From positions 5,069,501 to 5,133,500 of the forward strand of contig JAVTVX010000031.1 in assembly GCA_033439265.1 (NCBI GenBank): a DNA stretch of 64,000 bases. The letters are read 5' to 3'. The position numbers were made by a program, and so were the translations under genes. How positions within the stretch are numbered: position 1 is the stretch's first letter; each line of letters starts with the position of its first letter. The DNA comes from Dillenia suffruticosa. Its lineage: Eukaryota > Streptophyta > Magnoliopsida > Dilleniales > Dilleniaceae. Of the stretch, positions 10,660 to 20,974 are shown piece by piece. Below the pieces are notes generated by a model, which was not told where the DNA came from, searched no databases, and saw nothing but the letters and a program-made list of their open reading frames with translations.

Positions 10660-13600
10660 TCAAAAATCAAAGTCATTATTGTCATCATCATCCTCATTAT
10701 CAAAGTCTTCAACATCAAATTCTTCCTCATCTTCATCCTCATCTTCATCTTCATCTTCATCATCTGTCTCCAAATCAGGTTCTTCATCGCCAGACTCATG
10801 AATTTCATTTTGATCCACATCTATCATTACTCCATGTGGATCTCGTAATGTTGGAATAATATATTCCTTAGTCTGAAACGTATTGGCAACTTCCATTTGT
10901 TGATATGCCATGTCTTCCCAACGTTCCTCAATTTTCTTTCGTGCTTTCGTTTTACAAATAGCCCACCAATCAATTTTGTCACGTTTCAAACTAGGATATG
11001 AAGCATAATACACTTGAATCGCTTGTTGTGCCAATACGAATGGTTCATATCTTTTATAAAATTTTTTATGATTTATATCAACCAACTTAAACTTTGGATG
11101 CACATTCATCCCTTTTACGGGGTCAAACCATTGGCACATAAATAAAACGACTCGCAACTCTGCTCCAGTGTACTCAACCTCTATAATTTCATCCAACAAA
11201 CCATAGAACTCATCTTTTACACCTCCATCGTTGGATGACTGAACACAAACACCACTATTCATAGTAGCTTTTCCGGTTCCATATTCTTGAGTGTGAAAAT
11301 TATACCCGTTTATAAAATACGATGGCCAAGTTCGCACCGTCGAATTTGGACCCCATGACAGATTAAGAAACAATTCTTGTTCAACTTGATCTTGATTACA
11401 TTGAACCTGAAGTAAAATAAATGTGTTATTTTTTTAATAATCAATTAGATTTAAAATTTAAATTTCGTAAAACTAACATATGTTTTGAACCATGCTGCAA
11501 AATCTTCATCGCACACACGATTGAACTCATGCATCGATAGTTCAGACCGTGAATGTTGAAAAATCCTACGATTAAAGAACACGATTTATGTCAACAATTT
11601 TATCAAAAAAAGAACACATTTTTAATATTTGAGAAAAAATGACTTACTCGAAATATGGCGTAACTTCTGGACAGTTCAGTAAAATATATGTATGGGCTGC
11701 CCGCCATTCTTTCGCAGTTAAATATCTAACCTTACATGACCCACTTGGTCGACCGAGATAGTTGAAAATAGAGAATGATTTTAATTTAGGATCAACAGGA
11801 CCCTCATCATTTCTACCGGCGCGCCGTCTCTTACACTGGACATGAGGCTCGAAATAATATGAAGCAAAAGTTGTCACTTCCTCCGCAATGTATGCATTAA
11901 CAATAGATGCTTCAACCCGTGCCTTATTTTTCACTTTTCTCTTCAAATGATATAAAAATCTAATTGATATGGAATAAAAAGTGTATCAGAATATGATATA
12001 TAATAAATTGAGTACATTGACATGCACTATAAATATTATAATGATGAGAATGTGCAAAAGTTACCTTTCAAATGGATATATCCATCGATATTGGACGGGA
12101 CCTGCAACTCTGGCCTTATAAGGCAAGTGAACCAAAAGGTGTTCCATGGAATCAAAAAATGAAGGAGGAAAAATCCTTTCTAAATTACATAAAATGATAG
12201 GGATATCTCTCTCCAATTTTGCCATATGTGATTCCTTTAATACTGTCGAGCAAATATCATGCAGGAAAATACTTAACTCTGTAATGACGGCTCATACAAA
12301 ATCTGGTAATAGTTCCTTAAAATCAATCGGAATCAATCTTTCCATAAATATGTGACAATCATGACTTTTCAAACCAATCATCTTGCATTCTTTCATATCA
12401 ACACATCTCCCAAGATTTGAGGCATAACCATCAGGAAATCTAAGGGATTTCAACCATTCACAAACTTTCCGTCTCTGATCCTTATTTATTGTATAAATTG
12501 CCTTTGGTTTTGGTCCCTTACTACTTCCATCCGCATCAAGTGTAGGCCGATTACAAAGAAGCAGCATATATTTTCTCGCATTCAAGTTATCTTTCGTTTT
12601 TCCAAAGACATCCATCAATATATTAATCAGATTATCGAAAACATTTTTCTCGATATGCATCAAATCGAGATTATGATGAATCAGATGGGTCTTCCAATAT
12701 GGTAAATCCCAAAATATACTCCGTTTGGTCCATTTATGTACACTTCCATATCCGTACGTTGTACCATGTGGGTCTTCAATCGCAGATGGAAATTGAGACA
12801 CTTGCTCCCAAATTTGTTGACCAGTTAATCTTAACGGAGGAGGTGTTTTTTCAAATTTATTTTTCGTAAATTCTTCTTTATTTCTTCTATATTTATGATT
12901 TCGTGGCAAAAATTGTCTATGACAATCAAAAGAACTCGCCTTCTTACCATATTTCAATCTGAATGACTTAGATCTCTCCATACATATTGGACATCCTAAA
13001 ACCCCAGCAGTACTCCATCCCGATAGCATGCCATAAGCTGGGAAGTCATTTATCGTCCAAAGAAGAATTGCTTTCATTACAAACATCTGCTCAGTGTTAA
13101 CATCATACGTAAGAACACCGTTATCCCATAACTATTTTAACTTCGCAATCAATGGTTGCATATAAACATCAATCAACTTCTTCGGATTTTGCGGGCTCAG
13201 TATAACCAATGTCAAAAACATATATGGTGTTTTCATACACATACCCGGAGGAAAATTATAAGGAGTTAATATCACTGGCCAACATGAATAACTTTTTCCC
13301 GATTTTCCAAATGGAGCAAAGCCATCAGCACAAAGACCTAACCTAATGTTTCGAGTCTCTCTTGCAAATTCAGGATATGTCATATCAATATTTTTCCACA
13401 CCTCTGTATCCGAAGGATGACACATTAACCCTTCCTCTGTTTGATGATTTGCATGCCAAGTCATATATTCAGCAGTAGATTTCGATGCATAAAGTCTTTG
13501 CAATCTAGGAGTCAAGGGCAAATAAAACATTTGCTTGAATGGTTTACGTCGCTCAGTACGACCTGCTGTCCTAGTAATCTTGTACCTACTTTGGTTACAG

Positions 13601-14447
13601 AATTTACAAAATTGTACATTTTCATCAGCTCCCCAAAACAACATGTAACCATTTATGCATACATCAATTCTTTCCACCGGAAGGCCCAAGTCATTCACCA
13701 ATTTTTTCATACTATAAAAGTCATTCGGCATTATATGATCACGAGGCAATACTTCTCCCATTACTTGAACAATATCATTGAAGCAATTCTCAGACATATT
13801 ATGCTCGGCCTTAACATTTAACATTCTAGCCGTTAATGACAATTTAGTGTGGGTGTCACAACCAACCCATATCGGTTCATCTGCAGCTCTCAACATTTCT
13901 TGAAATTGGTTAGACGAATAATTCTCATCTTGCACATTCTCATCGACACATGTTGCTTCTACCCCCTCCAATGGTGATGCATAACTTGTAGGTACATCTT
14001 GATTTGTTGGTACAGAACTAGAACTTGCATAGTTTGTTTGGGGAAAAAAATTTTGACCTGCTGTATCAAATACCATCAACCTGCTGTATCAAATACCATC
14101 TGCTGATATGGATTTAACTGATCATAACAATTGTTATCCCATCTACTTGAATAATCCAAATTTCGCACATACTCTTCATCAGATATAAACGCTTCACCAT
14201 GACAAGTCCAATTGTAGTAATTTAAAGTAAAACCAAATCTACAAAGATGTTCCCTAATTTTATCACATACATGAAATTTGCCATTACCACACTTTCTACA
14301 CGGACACCTTAACTTATTTCCATCCATAAACTCAACTTTACTAGTAGCGAAATTCAAGAATTGTTCCACCCCACAAATAAACTCATCAGTTAAACCACGA
14401 CGATCAGGTAAATTCTTATTATACATCCAATTTCTTTCGTTTTGCAT
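10660..14447 (-). pseudogene. CACTA ORF1, TNP2-like transposase with frameshift and two stops
   Basis: The order is that of plant TNP2 proteins. First is a transposase-associated domain (14447 on: NERNWMY, CPCRKCGN, HLCRFGF, YYNWTCHGE). Then comes the transposase core (AADEPIWVGCDTHTKLS, RLGLCADGFAPFGK, YSCWPVILTPYN, LLWTINDFPAYGMLSGW, CPICMERSK). A DUF4218-like part follows (LMHIEKNVFDNL, ELLPDFV, EHLLVHLPYKA, then 11946-11644), and last a DUF4216-like part (11373 on: NFHTQEYGTGKATMNSGV, FYGLLDEIIEVEY, FMCQWFDP) with a long Asp/Glu tail. Introns lie near 12065-11950 and 11640-11400. Lesions are a 23-bp tandem duplication (14056-14101) that shifts frame, TAG at 13134 and TAG at 12294. All look recent because surrounding codons are intact. 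Confidence 0.9.
14056..14101 (-). repeat. 23-bp tandem duplication inside the transposase gene
   Basis: The unit that starts ACCTGCTGTATCAAATACC on the plus strand occurs twice back to back (14056-14078 and 14079-14101), differing only at the last base. Twenty-three is not a multiple of three, so the duplication moves the reading frame between the transposase-associated domain and the catalytic part; removing one copy makes the frame continuous. Confidence 0.9.
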
Positions 14448-15670
14448 TGTCGCTGTTAAAAAAAATAAATATTATAAAATATTAATAAATTAATATATTA
14501 ACAAACTATATATTATAGTGAAAAAATAACATTAATAAGAAATAAAGAACATCTAATAACAAAACATTTTAAAATTATTTAACATATTTTCAGAAAATTT
14601 AACAAATATAAAAACGTTGAGTCGGAAAAATAACAAAATAATTTAGAACTATTGTATTTCACGAATTTATAACATACATACATTGAAACTAGGAATAAGG
14701 GATATAAAACAAAGAAAATAAAATAAAATATACGAAAAAAAATATATACCTCGACCGCTTGAAGACATGAATTTCTCCCCTCTAATCGAACAACATGTCC
14801 GATCAACGTAAACACATCTGCAATGCAAAACCATTAATGTTATTTAGAATTATTCTTGGATTTTTTTTTACTTTATCATAATTTATCATTCATGGGAGAA
14901 ATAACTTTTTTTTTAATTTAAAAATAATAATAATCATGGTACTTTGGGGGGGAGGGGGAACGCATTTCTCGGATTTTGTGCAAATTTTGTAATTTTTTCA
15001 GAAATAACCCAAGATAAAGCCAATTTCTACGCATTTTCAATAAATGTACACAAATTGCAATTTTTTTCTAAAATTTTGGACTCAATTATCAAATTGGCGT
15101 CATATATAGAATAGAATAGAATTACCAATCTAGTTATCCCAAAATCATTGATGCAAGTAATTACAACTTATTGTGTATGTTTTTGACACTAATAATGACA
15201 ATTTTATACTATATTTTTTTATTTATTGAATAAATATTGCTCACATAATTGGAGCTAGAATTGCCTTTACCGAAATTTTACAATTTCGAAAAATAAAAAT
15301 TCTAAAACTTCATATTTTGCTTCTGACAATATTGAGAAGGAAATTTGATACTCATATAAATACTGCTTGGTGACGAATCTAAAAAATATATATATTTTAA
15401 AAAAAATCAAAATTACCATTTCTAAATATAGGAAGAAAGTAGCAACCGTTAAGATCAAAATCAAGATTTATATTAAATTAACTAATTTAAATATAGTTTA
15501 TAAACAAATTTTTCAAATATAAAATTTAATATTTAAAAGCCCTACTTAGAAAACGTTTAATTTTGGTTAAAAAAAATAATTTTTTTTATTAATTGCAGAT
15601 GTGTTAAAATTTGTAATACGGTAAAAATAATTTTTTTTAAATTTAAAAAAAAAATTTAATCATTGTAAGT
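14448..15670. other. AT-rich leader or intron of the CACTA element, no gene seen
   Basis: This is strongly AT-rich sequence with poly-A and poly-T tracts and a short G-run (14946-14960). Since ORF1 starts at 14447 and the promoter end is to the right, this stretch is probably 5' untranslated sequence or a first intron. No coding similarity was recognised. Confidence 0.5.
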
Positions 15671-16056
15671 ATGAGATCCGGCCTCTGTGGCCGGATCTCA
15701 GCGGGGGAGGCGCTGCGGCGCCTCCCCCGCCGTTGAAAGCAGCCCAGGGGAGGGGCGCTGCCCCTCCCCCGGTGGGCCCCGCCCGCGTAGATGCGGGCGG
15801 GGCCATCCCGTCTGCTGGATCTCAGCGGGGGAGGCGCTGCGGTGCCTCCCCCGCGGTTGAAAGCAGCCCGGGGGAGGGGCACTGCCCCTCCCCCGGTCGG
15901 CCCCGCCCGCGAAGATGCCGGCGGGGCCATCCCGTCCGAGATCCGGCCTCTGTGGCCAGATCTCAGCGGGGGAGGCGCTGCAGCGCCTCCCCCGCCGTTG
16001 CAAGCAGGCCGGGGGAGGGGCGCTGCCCTTCCCCCGCCACGATCCGGCGGCATTGC
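15671..16056. repeat. GC-rich triple tandem repeat made of hairpins, inside the CACTA element
   Basis: Three units of about 120-145 bp begin near 15671, 15817 and 15937. Each unit contains near-perfect inverted repeats: GATCCGGCC/GGCCGGATC, GGGGGAGGCGC/GCGCCTCCCCC, GGGGAGGGGC/GCCCCTCCCC and GCCCCGCCCGC/GCGGGCGGGGC. The block is almost pure G+C in an AT-rich element. By position (just inside the promoter end, before ORF1) it resembles the GC-rich downstream control region of maize Spm; that comparison is an inference. The long ORFs in all frames here are caused by lack of A/T stops and are not genes. Confidence 0.8.
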
Positions 16057-16065
16057 CGTTGGAAC

Positions 16066-16200
16066 TAGGGAGAGAGAGAGAGAGAGAGAGAGACAGAGGG
16101 GGGGGAGAGAGAGAGTACCTCGTTGGAGGGAGACCACCGTGGGGAAGAGAGGGAGAGGAGGATGAGAGGGAGAGGAAAGTGAGGAAAGAGAGGTAGAGGA
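16066..16200. repeat. (GA)n-rich tract
   Basis: GAGAGA runs with a G8 block and GGGAGAGGAGG-type purine sequence lie between the hairpin units and the palindromic array; on the minus strand this is a CT-rich tract of the kind seen near plant transcription starts. Confidence 0.75.
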
Positions 16201-16214
16201 AAGGAGCATTAAAA

Positions 16215-16935
16215 ATATTTTGCAACCAATTCAGCGACGAACACGCTGTTCGTCGCTGAAATCAGTGACGAACTAGGCGTTCGTCGCTGAAGTTAGCGAC
16301 GAACTGGCTGTTCGTCGCAAGGATCAGCGACGAACAGCGCGTTCGTCGCTGAAGTCAGCGACGAACAGCGCATTCGTCGCAGGGATCAGCGACGACCAGC
16401 GCGTTCGTCGCAGGGATCAGCGACGAACTGCTCGTTCGTCGCAGGGATCAGCGACGAACTCCTCGTTCGTCGCAGGGATCAGCGACGAACAGCGCGTTCG
16501 TCGCAGAAGTCAGCGACGAACAGGGCGTTCGTCGCTGGAATCAGCGACGAACATCGCGTTCGTCGCTGGAATCAGCGACGAACAGGGCATTCGTCGTACG
16601 AACAGGGCGTTCGTCGCTGGGATCAGCGACGAACAGCGCATTCGTCGCTGGGATCAGCGACGAACGGCGCGTTCGTCGCTAAAGTCAGCGACGAACTGCT
16701 CGTTCGTCGCAGGGATCGCGTTCGTCGCTGGAGTCAGCGACGAACAGGGCGTTCGTCGCTGGAGTCAGCGATGACCAGGGCGTTCGTCGCTGAGAGGTGC
16801 GAGAGCAGCGACGAACTCATCGTTCGTCGCTGAAATCTGCGACGAACTAGATGTTCGTCGCTGAAATCTGCGACGAACTAGATGTTCGTCGCTGAAATCT
16901 GCGACGAACTAGATGTTCGTCGCTGAAACGTTGCT
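16215..16935. repeat. palindromic TTCGTCGC/GCGACGAA array
   Basis: About 22 copies of TTCGTCGC were counted by hand, nearly all paired with an upstream GCGACGAA across a 7-11 bp variable core (for example AACAGCGCGTT), giving a palindrome of about 25 bp repeated every 30-36 bp. The linker between palindromes is mostly CAGGGATCA, TGGGATCA, TGAAGTCA or TGAAATCT. The last three units (16835-16930) are nearly identical. The array lies next to the terminus from which ORF1 is transcribed, as expected for a transposase-binding upstream control region. Confidence 0.85.
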
Positions 16936-17157
16936 GATATGTGCAACCAATTTAGTTTTTGTCGCTCAAATCTGCGACAAATTTCGTTTTCGTCGCAAAT
17001 TTAGTGATGAGCAATGATTTCGTCGCTAAGTTAGCTTTGAAATTTTTTTCGTTGCTAATATCGTTGGAAAATGGTGATGAAATGTTTATTCGCTGCCAAA
17101 TTCGTCGCAAAATAGCAACAAAAAAAATTTGTCGCAAACGTCCGTCGCAAATACCTT
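16936..17157. repeat. right subterminal region with degenerate TTCGTCGC motifs
   Basis: Continues the motif of the palindromic array in a diverged, AT-richer form (TTTGTCGC, TTCGTTGC, TTCGTCGC) up to the terminal repeat, mirroring the left end. Confidence 0.75.
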
Positions 17158-17171
17158 GTTTTTTTGTAGTG
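17158..17171 (-). repeat. right terminal inverted repeat of the CACTA element
   Basis: Complement reads CACTACAAAAAAAC, a perfect match to 7151-7164. It is followed at once by TGC, the second target-site copy. Confidence 0.95.
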
Positions 17172-17545
17172 TGCGCTTGCCTGCGCATGCCCTTGCATGC
17201 ATGGTAGCCCATGCGGGCATGCGTGGGGGATTGTGCAGGAGCCTGCACTAGCATGGCTGGGCTCCCACTCAAGCGCTTGCATGGTTGCTTGCCCCATGTG
17301 GGTATGTGCGAGCTCCCACATTGACATGACCGGGCACCCGTGCGGCCGCTTGCATGCACGCATGCTTGCCCCAAGTGGGCATGTGTTGGCGCCTATGCTA
17401 GCATGGGCGGGCGCCCGCGTGGGCGCTTGCATGCACGCTTGCTTGCGTGCTTGCCCCATGTAGCCACACGGGCATTGCAGGGCCGCCTGTGCATGCTTAC
17501 GCCACACGCTTCCTTCTGGTAGAGCCGGCCAGCAGACCGTGCACC
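17172..17545. repeat. GCATGC-rich degenerate tandem repeat
   Basis: Units of roughly 75-100 bp recur near 17173, 17272, 17346 and 17421, built from GCGCTTGCATG, CTTGCCCCATGTGGGCATGTG and GCATGGGCGGGC. The sequence is GC-rich and palindrome-rich (GCATGC, CATGCATG) and lies just outside the CACTA right end. ORFs here are compositional. It may be the GC-rich promoter-side block of the older plus-strand CACTA remnant, but that is a guess. Confidence 0.6.
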
Positions 17546-18118
17546 TTCCGGACCGGACGGTCCAAGGCATCCGGTCCAGTTTAGGGTTTTTTGTTTTCTT
17601 TTTTTTCGTTTTCTTTTTTTCTTTTTCTTTTTTTTTTTAATTTATATGTAGATGGTGCTAGTATGGTTAGTACTTAAATAAATTTGAGTTTATTGAGTAT
17701 GCTTGTGGCCTGCTTATTCTTATTTATTCCCCCTTTTAAATCTTAATCCTCCTACTCTCTTTTTACCTTTGCTTTTTTATCCTCCTATTGGCTAATTAAT
17801 GATTTGACCCGAATTAATTCTTTGTTTGCCAAACAAATATTTTCTTAAGTAATTTCTTTGCTTCACTCACACGAGTGCATCTGGCAATAGAAGCCTCAGG
17901 GGTGCCCATCGCCTGCAACACTTGTTCAAAGGGATCTTTTTTCCTGGTCGTTTATCTTTTTCAAAAGTTCAAAGCGGTTATCATCATTGAATTCTTAGCC
18001 TTTTTTAGTCATTCTCTATGTTATTTGAGCATTTCTGCTTCCACTGTCAGCAATTCAAGTCATTTATTGCACAATATTTGTTTGCATCAAGCTGATGAGA
18101 CCTTTCTGTATTATGGGA
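17546..18118. other. no gene identified
   Basis: Begins GC-balanced and then turns T-rich, with a poly-T/TTTTC tract at 17588-17640. Short ORFs show no family motif. Part of it could be a diverged upstream intron or exon of the CSN6 fragment that follows. Confidence 0.4.
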
Positions 18119-19047
18119 AAATATCAATATAACTCCAGAGTTGCATGTCATCGATGGCATTCCTCAGCTGATCTTTGTTCGTGCAAGCTATACTATTGAG
18201 GTTTGTTGACTTCCATACTTGGATAATGGCTATTCCTCAGCTACGTAAAATTGGGTAGTTGATTCTCTTCTTTTTCCTTGCAGACAGTGGAAGAAGAACG
18301 GATCTCTGTTGGTCATGTTGCACATCTTAAACCATCTAATGGAGGTTCTGCTGCTACTCAATGTAGGTCATTTCCTTTCCACCTCCCTCAGATCTAGCGA
18401 CCTGTCTTTGACTCTTCCTTGACCATTAGCCATTATAGATATAATAGTTGGGCTTTAGTTACAAAGAAAGATTTTTCTTTTTGGCCTATGCATATCAGAA
18501 TTAAGAATTAATGTTTGAACGACATGATTTTCACATGCAGTGGCTGTGCCCCGTCCTAGCATACATAGTGACTAGATCTGGTCAGAGTTTTCCTTTAGTG
18601 GGAATTTTTTTTAATAATCCCTGACCATTATTTTGTAACTCAATTCACATTCTTGTTTTTGGTTTCTAACGTTGTAGGAATACAATGATACACTGTAGAT
18701 CACCTAACTTGCGATGGTTACAAACCGCTCAAGGTTTGATATATCTCTTCTTCCTTATGGCATTATTACCTTGCGCTGTGGAACACTTAATTCAAATTAA
18801 ACTGTTAGTGGGCACAAGGATTGGGTTTTTTTGTGACAAGAGTCCGTTTTCTGGGTTGTGCTGCAAATATTTATTTTGACCCATTTGCATGTGGTTCATA
18901 ATTAGGGAATATCATGCATGGACTCTCCTTCCGATCTTTTATAATTTTTAAATTTCTTTTGCAGCACGTTCCATGAATGAGCTCGTGGATAAATTCAGCA
19001 AGCCATATGACCGGCATGGTAGAAGGCGTGGAAGAACTGCTTTTATT
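18119..19047 (+). pseudogene. CSN6: captured fragment of COP9 signalosome subunit 6 gene (CSN6), exons and introns
   Basis: Five exon remnants can be read with GT..AG introns still between them. They are 18119-18200 (ELHVIDGIPQLIFVRASYT), 18284-18362 (VEEERISVGHVAHLKPSNG), 18541-18580 (LAxxxxxIHS, one stop), 18678-18733 (EYNDTL, then LAMVTN; two stops) and 18965-19047 (MNELVDKFSKPYDRHGRR, ending TAFI). These match, in order, the region after the MPN domain and the C-terminal end of plant CSN6, as I recall the family. One exon between the third and fourth, and the whole MPN domain, are missing. CSN6 is a non-catalytic subunit of the complex that removes NEDD8 from cullins. Retained introns show a DNA-level copy, not a retrocopy. 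Stops and a small indel make it non-functional as CSN6. Confidence 0.85.
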
Positions 19048-19326
19048 AAAAACTTTTATTGCCAACCCACCACAGCTGCTTCAAGAACACCTGTGCAGCA
19101 ACTGAACGAAGTATTGGGGCATCTCAAAGAGCAACTTGCGCCCTCAAATTGAATCAACACAAAGGTACGAATCATGCAACGATACGAATCGCTTGAATCA
19201 ACACAACAGCTCATCTTGCAGTAGCTTAAATTAGATCCGAGTCATTTTACTCCCTCACAGTGTCTGGTTCTCTCTTCTTTACCTCCCAGTGATGACCACC
19301 ATGATGATCAAGAGGATGATGATTGA
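19048..19326 (+). pseudogene. C-terminal end of a CACTA ORF2 protein, fused behind the CSN6 fragment
   Basis: The frame runs on from the CSN6 end (TAFIKNFY) to a coiled-coil-like segment (VQQLNEVLGHLKEQLAPSN) ending in TGA. Past a short shift, QRYESLESTQQLILQ is followed by one TAG and then an acidic tail, SDDHHDDQEDDD, and TGA. Glu/Gln-rich coiled-coil plus a terminal Asp-rich tail is the layout of the last exon of the ORF2 protein in the 10-kb element (8227-8761). The direct junction of CSN6 C-terminus and transposon tail indicates a chimeric transcription unit. Confidence 0.6.
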
Positions 19327-19739
19327 TATAAGATATTGTAATTTTTGAGACTATATGTTTATTGTTGAATATAGGATGTTTATTTTTTATGCTGGAAAAT
19401 GGTTATGTTTGATGTTTATGTTTATTATAGATATTGTATATCGGATGCTTATGTTTGATATTTTTTGGATATTTGAATATTTATATATAATATAAAGTTT
19501 ATTGGTTTCGATAATATATTTAGAATTTGATTATTATGTTGGTTGGACAAGAAAAATTTTGAGGTTTAATATGAAGTTTAGGGTTAGAATTTGATTATTA
19601 TGTTAGTTGAATTGGAAATATTTTGAGATTTATTGAATAGACATTTGTGACTAAATTTGATATTTATATTGGTTGAACAGAATATTTCTTTTTAAATAGG
19701 AAAAATTTTGAAAAATAATATAAAAATGTGTATTTTTGT

Positions 19740-20245
19740 GGTTAAATTTTCAGATTCGTCGCTAAATTCGTAATTAAATTTTCATATTCGTCACTTAATT
19801 TATTATTAAGTCACATTATTTTCGTGGTAGATTTATCGCTAAATTCATTGCAAAATTTTCGTTGCTAAGTTCTGGCTAAATTTAGTCACGAATTCGAAAA
19901 TCCGATCCTAAATTTTAGTCACGGATTTAAAGATTCGTCACGAACTCAAAAATCCAAAGCTAAAATTAGCCACAGATTTAAAATTTTGTCACTAAATTTA
20001 ACTACTGATTTAAAAATCTGTCGTTAAGTTTAGCCATGGATTCGAAAATGCATAGTTAAATTTGGCCACAAAATGGAAAATCAGTCATTAAATTTAGTCA
20101 CAGATTGAGCAACAAAATTTTTTTATCACTAATTTGGCCACGAATACTTGAATTTCGTTACTAAATATTTACGATGCGTATTTAGTGATAAAAATATTTT
20201 CATCACTAAATCTATGACTAAAAAATTTAGCGACGAATTTTTTTA
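19740..20245. repeat. subterminal-type repeats of the second CACTA element
   Basis: Numerous variants of TTCGTCGCTAAATT and TTAGTCACGGATT occur in both orientations over 500 bp. They are related to, but more diverged than, the motifs at 7165-7890. Confidence 0.65.
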
Positions 20246-20286
20246 TAATATCCGTCACTGAAACAGTGTTTTTTTATTTTATGGTG

Positions 20287-20974
20287 TTTCGTTACTATCC
20301 TTCTAACTTCTTTTTCCTTTAACCTATTATTCACACCTCTGGCATTCTAACTTAATATCTTTTTTTTTTTTTTTATTGATTGCTTCTTTATCAACCATCA
20401 TGATCTGTAAATCTCATACGCGTTTATTTGCTTTTTGTAATTCCCTTGTCTTTTCAGTAACTTCCGATTTCATCCCTTCCAAATGAACTCCAATACTTTT
20501 AGCCGATCTCTACAGCTTGATTGCTTTCTCCCGACAACTCTCTTTTCTCACACACTTATTCCATAATCAAGCTTGATTATCAAGCAGTAAATCTCATATT
20601 CTACAGCCTGATTATCAAGCTTAGATCTCTCTTTAGAAGTCAATGATCTCACCACAATTTTCCTCTTTCTTCTCTTTCTCCTCTTTGCACCAGGAACCAA
20701 AATCATTCCATAATCAAATTATTGTTAAACTCATCTTCTAACTCATGCTTATATCTTCTACTTAGTATTTTCCTCAACAAGATGCTCACCGACCCTTGAA
20801 TCCAGAATACTTTAAGAATATCTTTCCAGCCGTACTTCTTTCTGGTTTTCATCCAAAATCGATTACCCCTTACTACACTTGATTCAGGCTCATTGCTATT
20901 TAAACCATCAACACTACATCAACTTTCTGTATCTCTTTAATCCAAATCATTTCCTTCCGCCTCATTGTTAAATA
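20287..20974. other. no gene identified
   Basis: AT-rich and pyrimidine-rich sequence with a T13 tract at 20362-20374 and a local repeat of CTTGATTATCAAGC (around 20569 and 20606). No coding or RNA-gene signature was seen. Confidence 0.5.

Larger units (their letters stand above)
7151..17171 (-). mobile_element. complete CACTA (En/Spm-type) DNA transposon, about 10.0 kb
   Basis: Both ends carry the same perfect 14-bp inverted repeat, CACTACAAAAAAAC (7151-7164 and complement of 17158-17171), and both are flanked by the 3-bp target duplication TGC (7148-7150 and 17172-17174). Three-base duplications are the rule for CACTA elements. Both subterminal regions are full of short GCGACGAA/TTCGTCGC motifs. 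Two genes run on the minus strand: a TNP2-like transposase (10660-14447) and a second CACTA protein of the plant transposase Ptta/En/Spm type (8227-10470). The promoter end is therefore the right end, with a GC-rich hairpin region inside it. Intact ends but damaged ORF1 suggest a copy that can be moved only in trans. Confidence 0.93.
18119..20286 (+). mobile_element. 3' part of a second, older CACTA-like element carrying host gene exons
   Basis: After the ORF2-like tail (stop at 19326) comes about 400 bp of AT-rich sequence, then 19740-20245 with repeated TTCGTCGC-, TTCGTCAC- and GATTCG-type motifs like the subterminal region of the 10-kb element. The terminus reads ATTTTATGGTG (20276-20286); its complement, CACCATAAAATAAAA, is a decayed CACTA end. 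Orientation is opposite to the large element. The left end was not found; it may lie left of 17172 and have been cut by the younger insertion, or be lost. Confidence 0.6.

Noticed and set aside
15643..16225. Overlapping long ORFs in all frames (Pro/Ala/Gly/Arg-rich)
   Set aside because: They sit on the GC-rich triple repeat, where lack of A/T removes stop codons; no domain and repeated sequence.
16229..16935. CRISPR-like look of the palindromic array
   Set aside because: Plant nuclear context, palindromes vary, linkers are repeated and not unique spacers, and no cas genes; it is a transposon subterminal array.
16952..17570. Ala/Cys/His-rich ORFs on both strands
   Set aside because: Caused by the GCATGC-rich tandem repeat next to the CACTA end.
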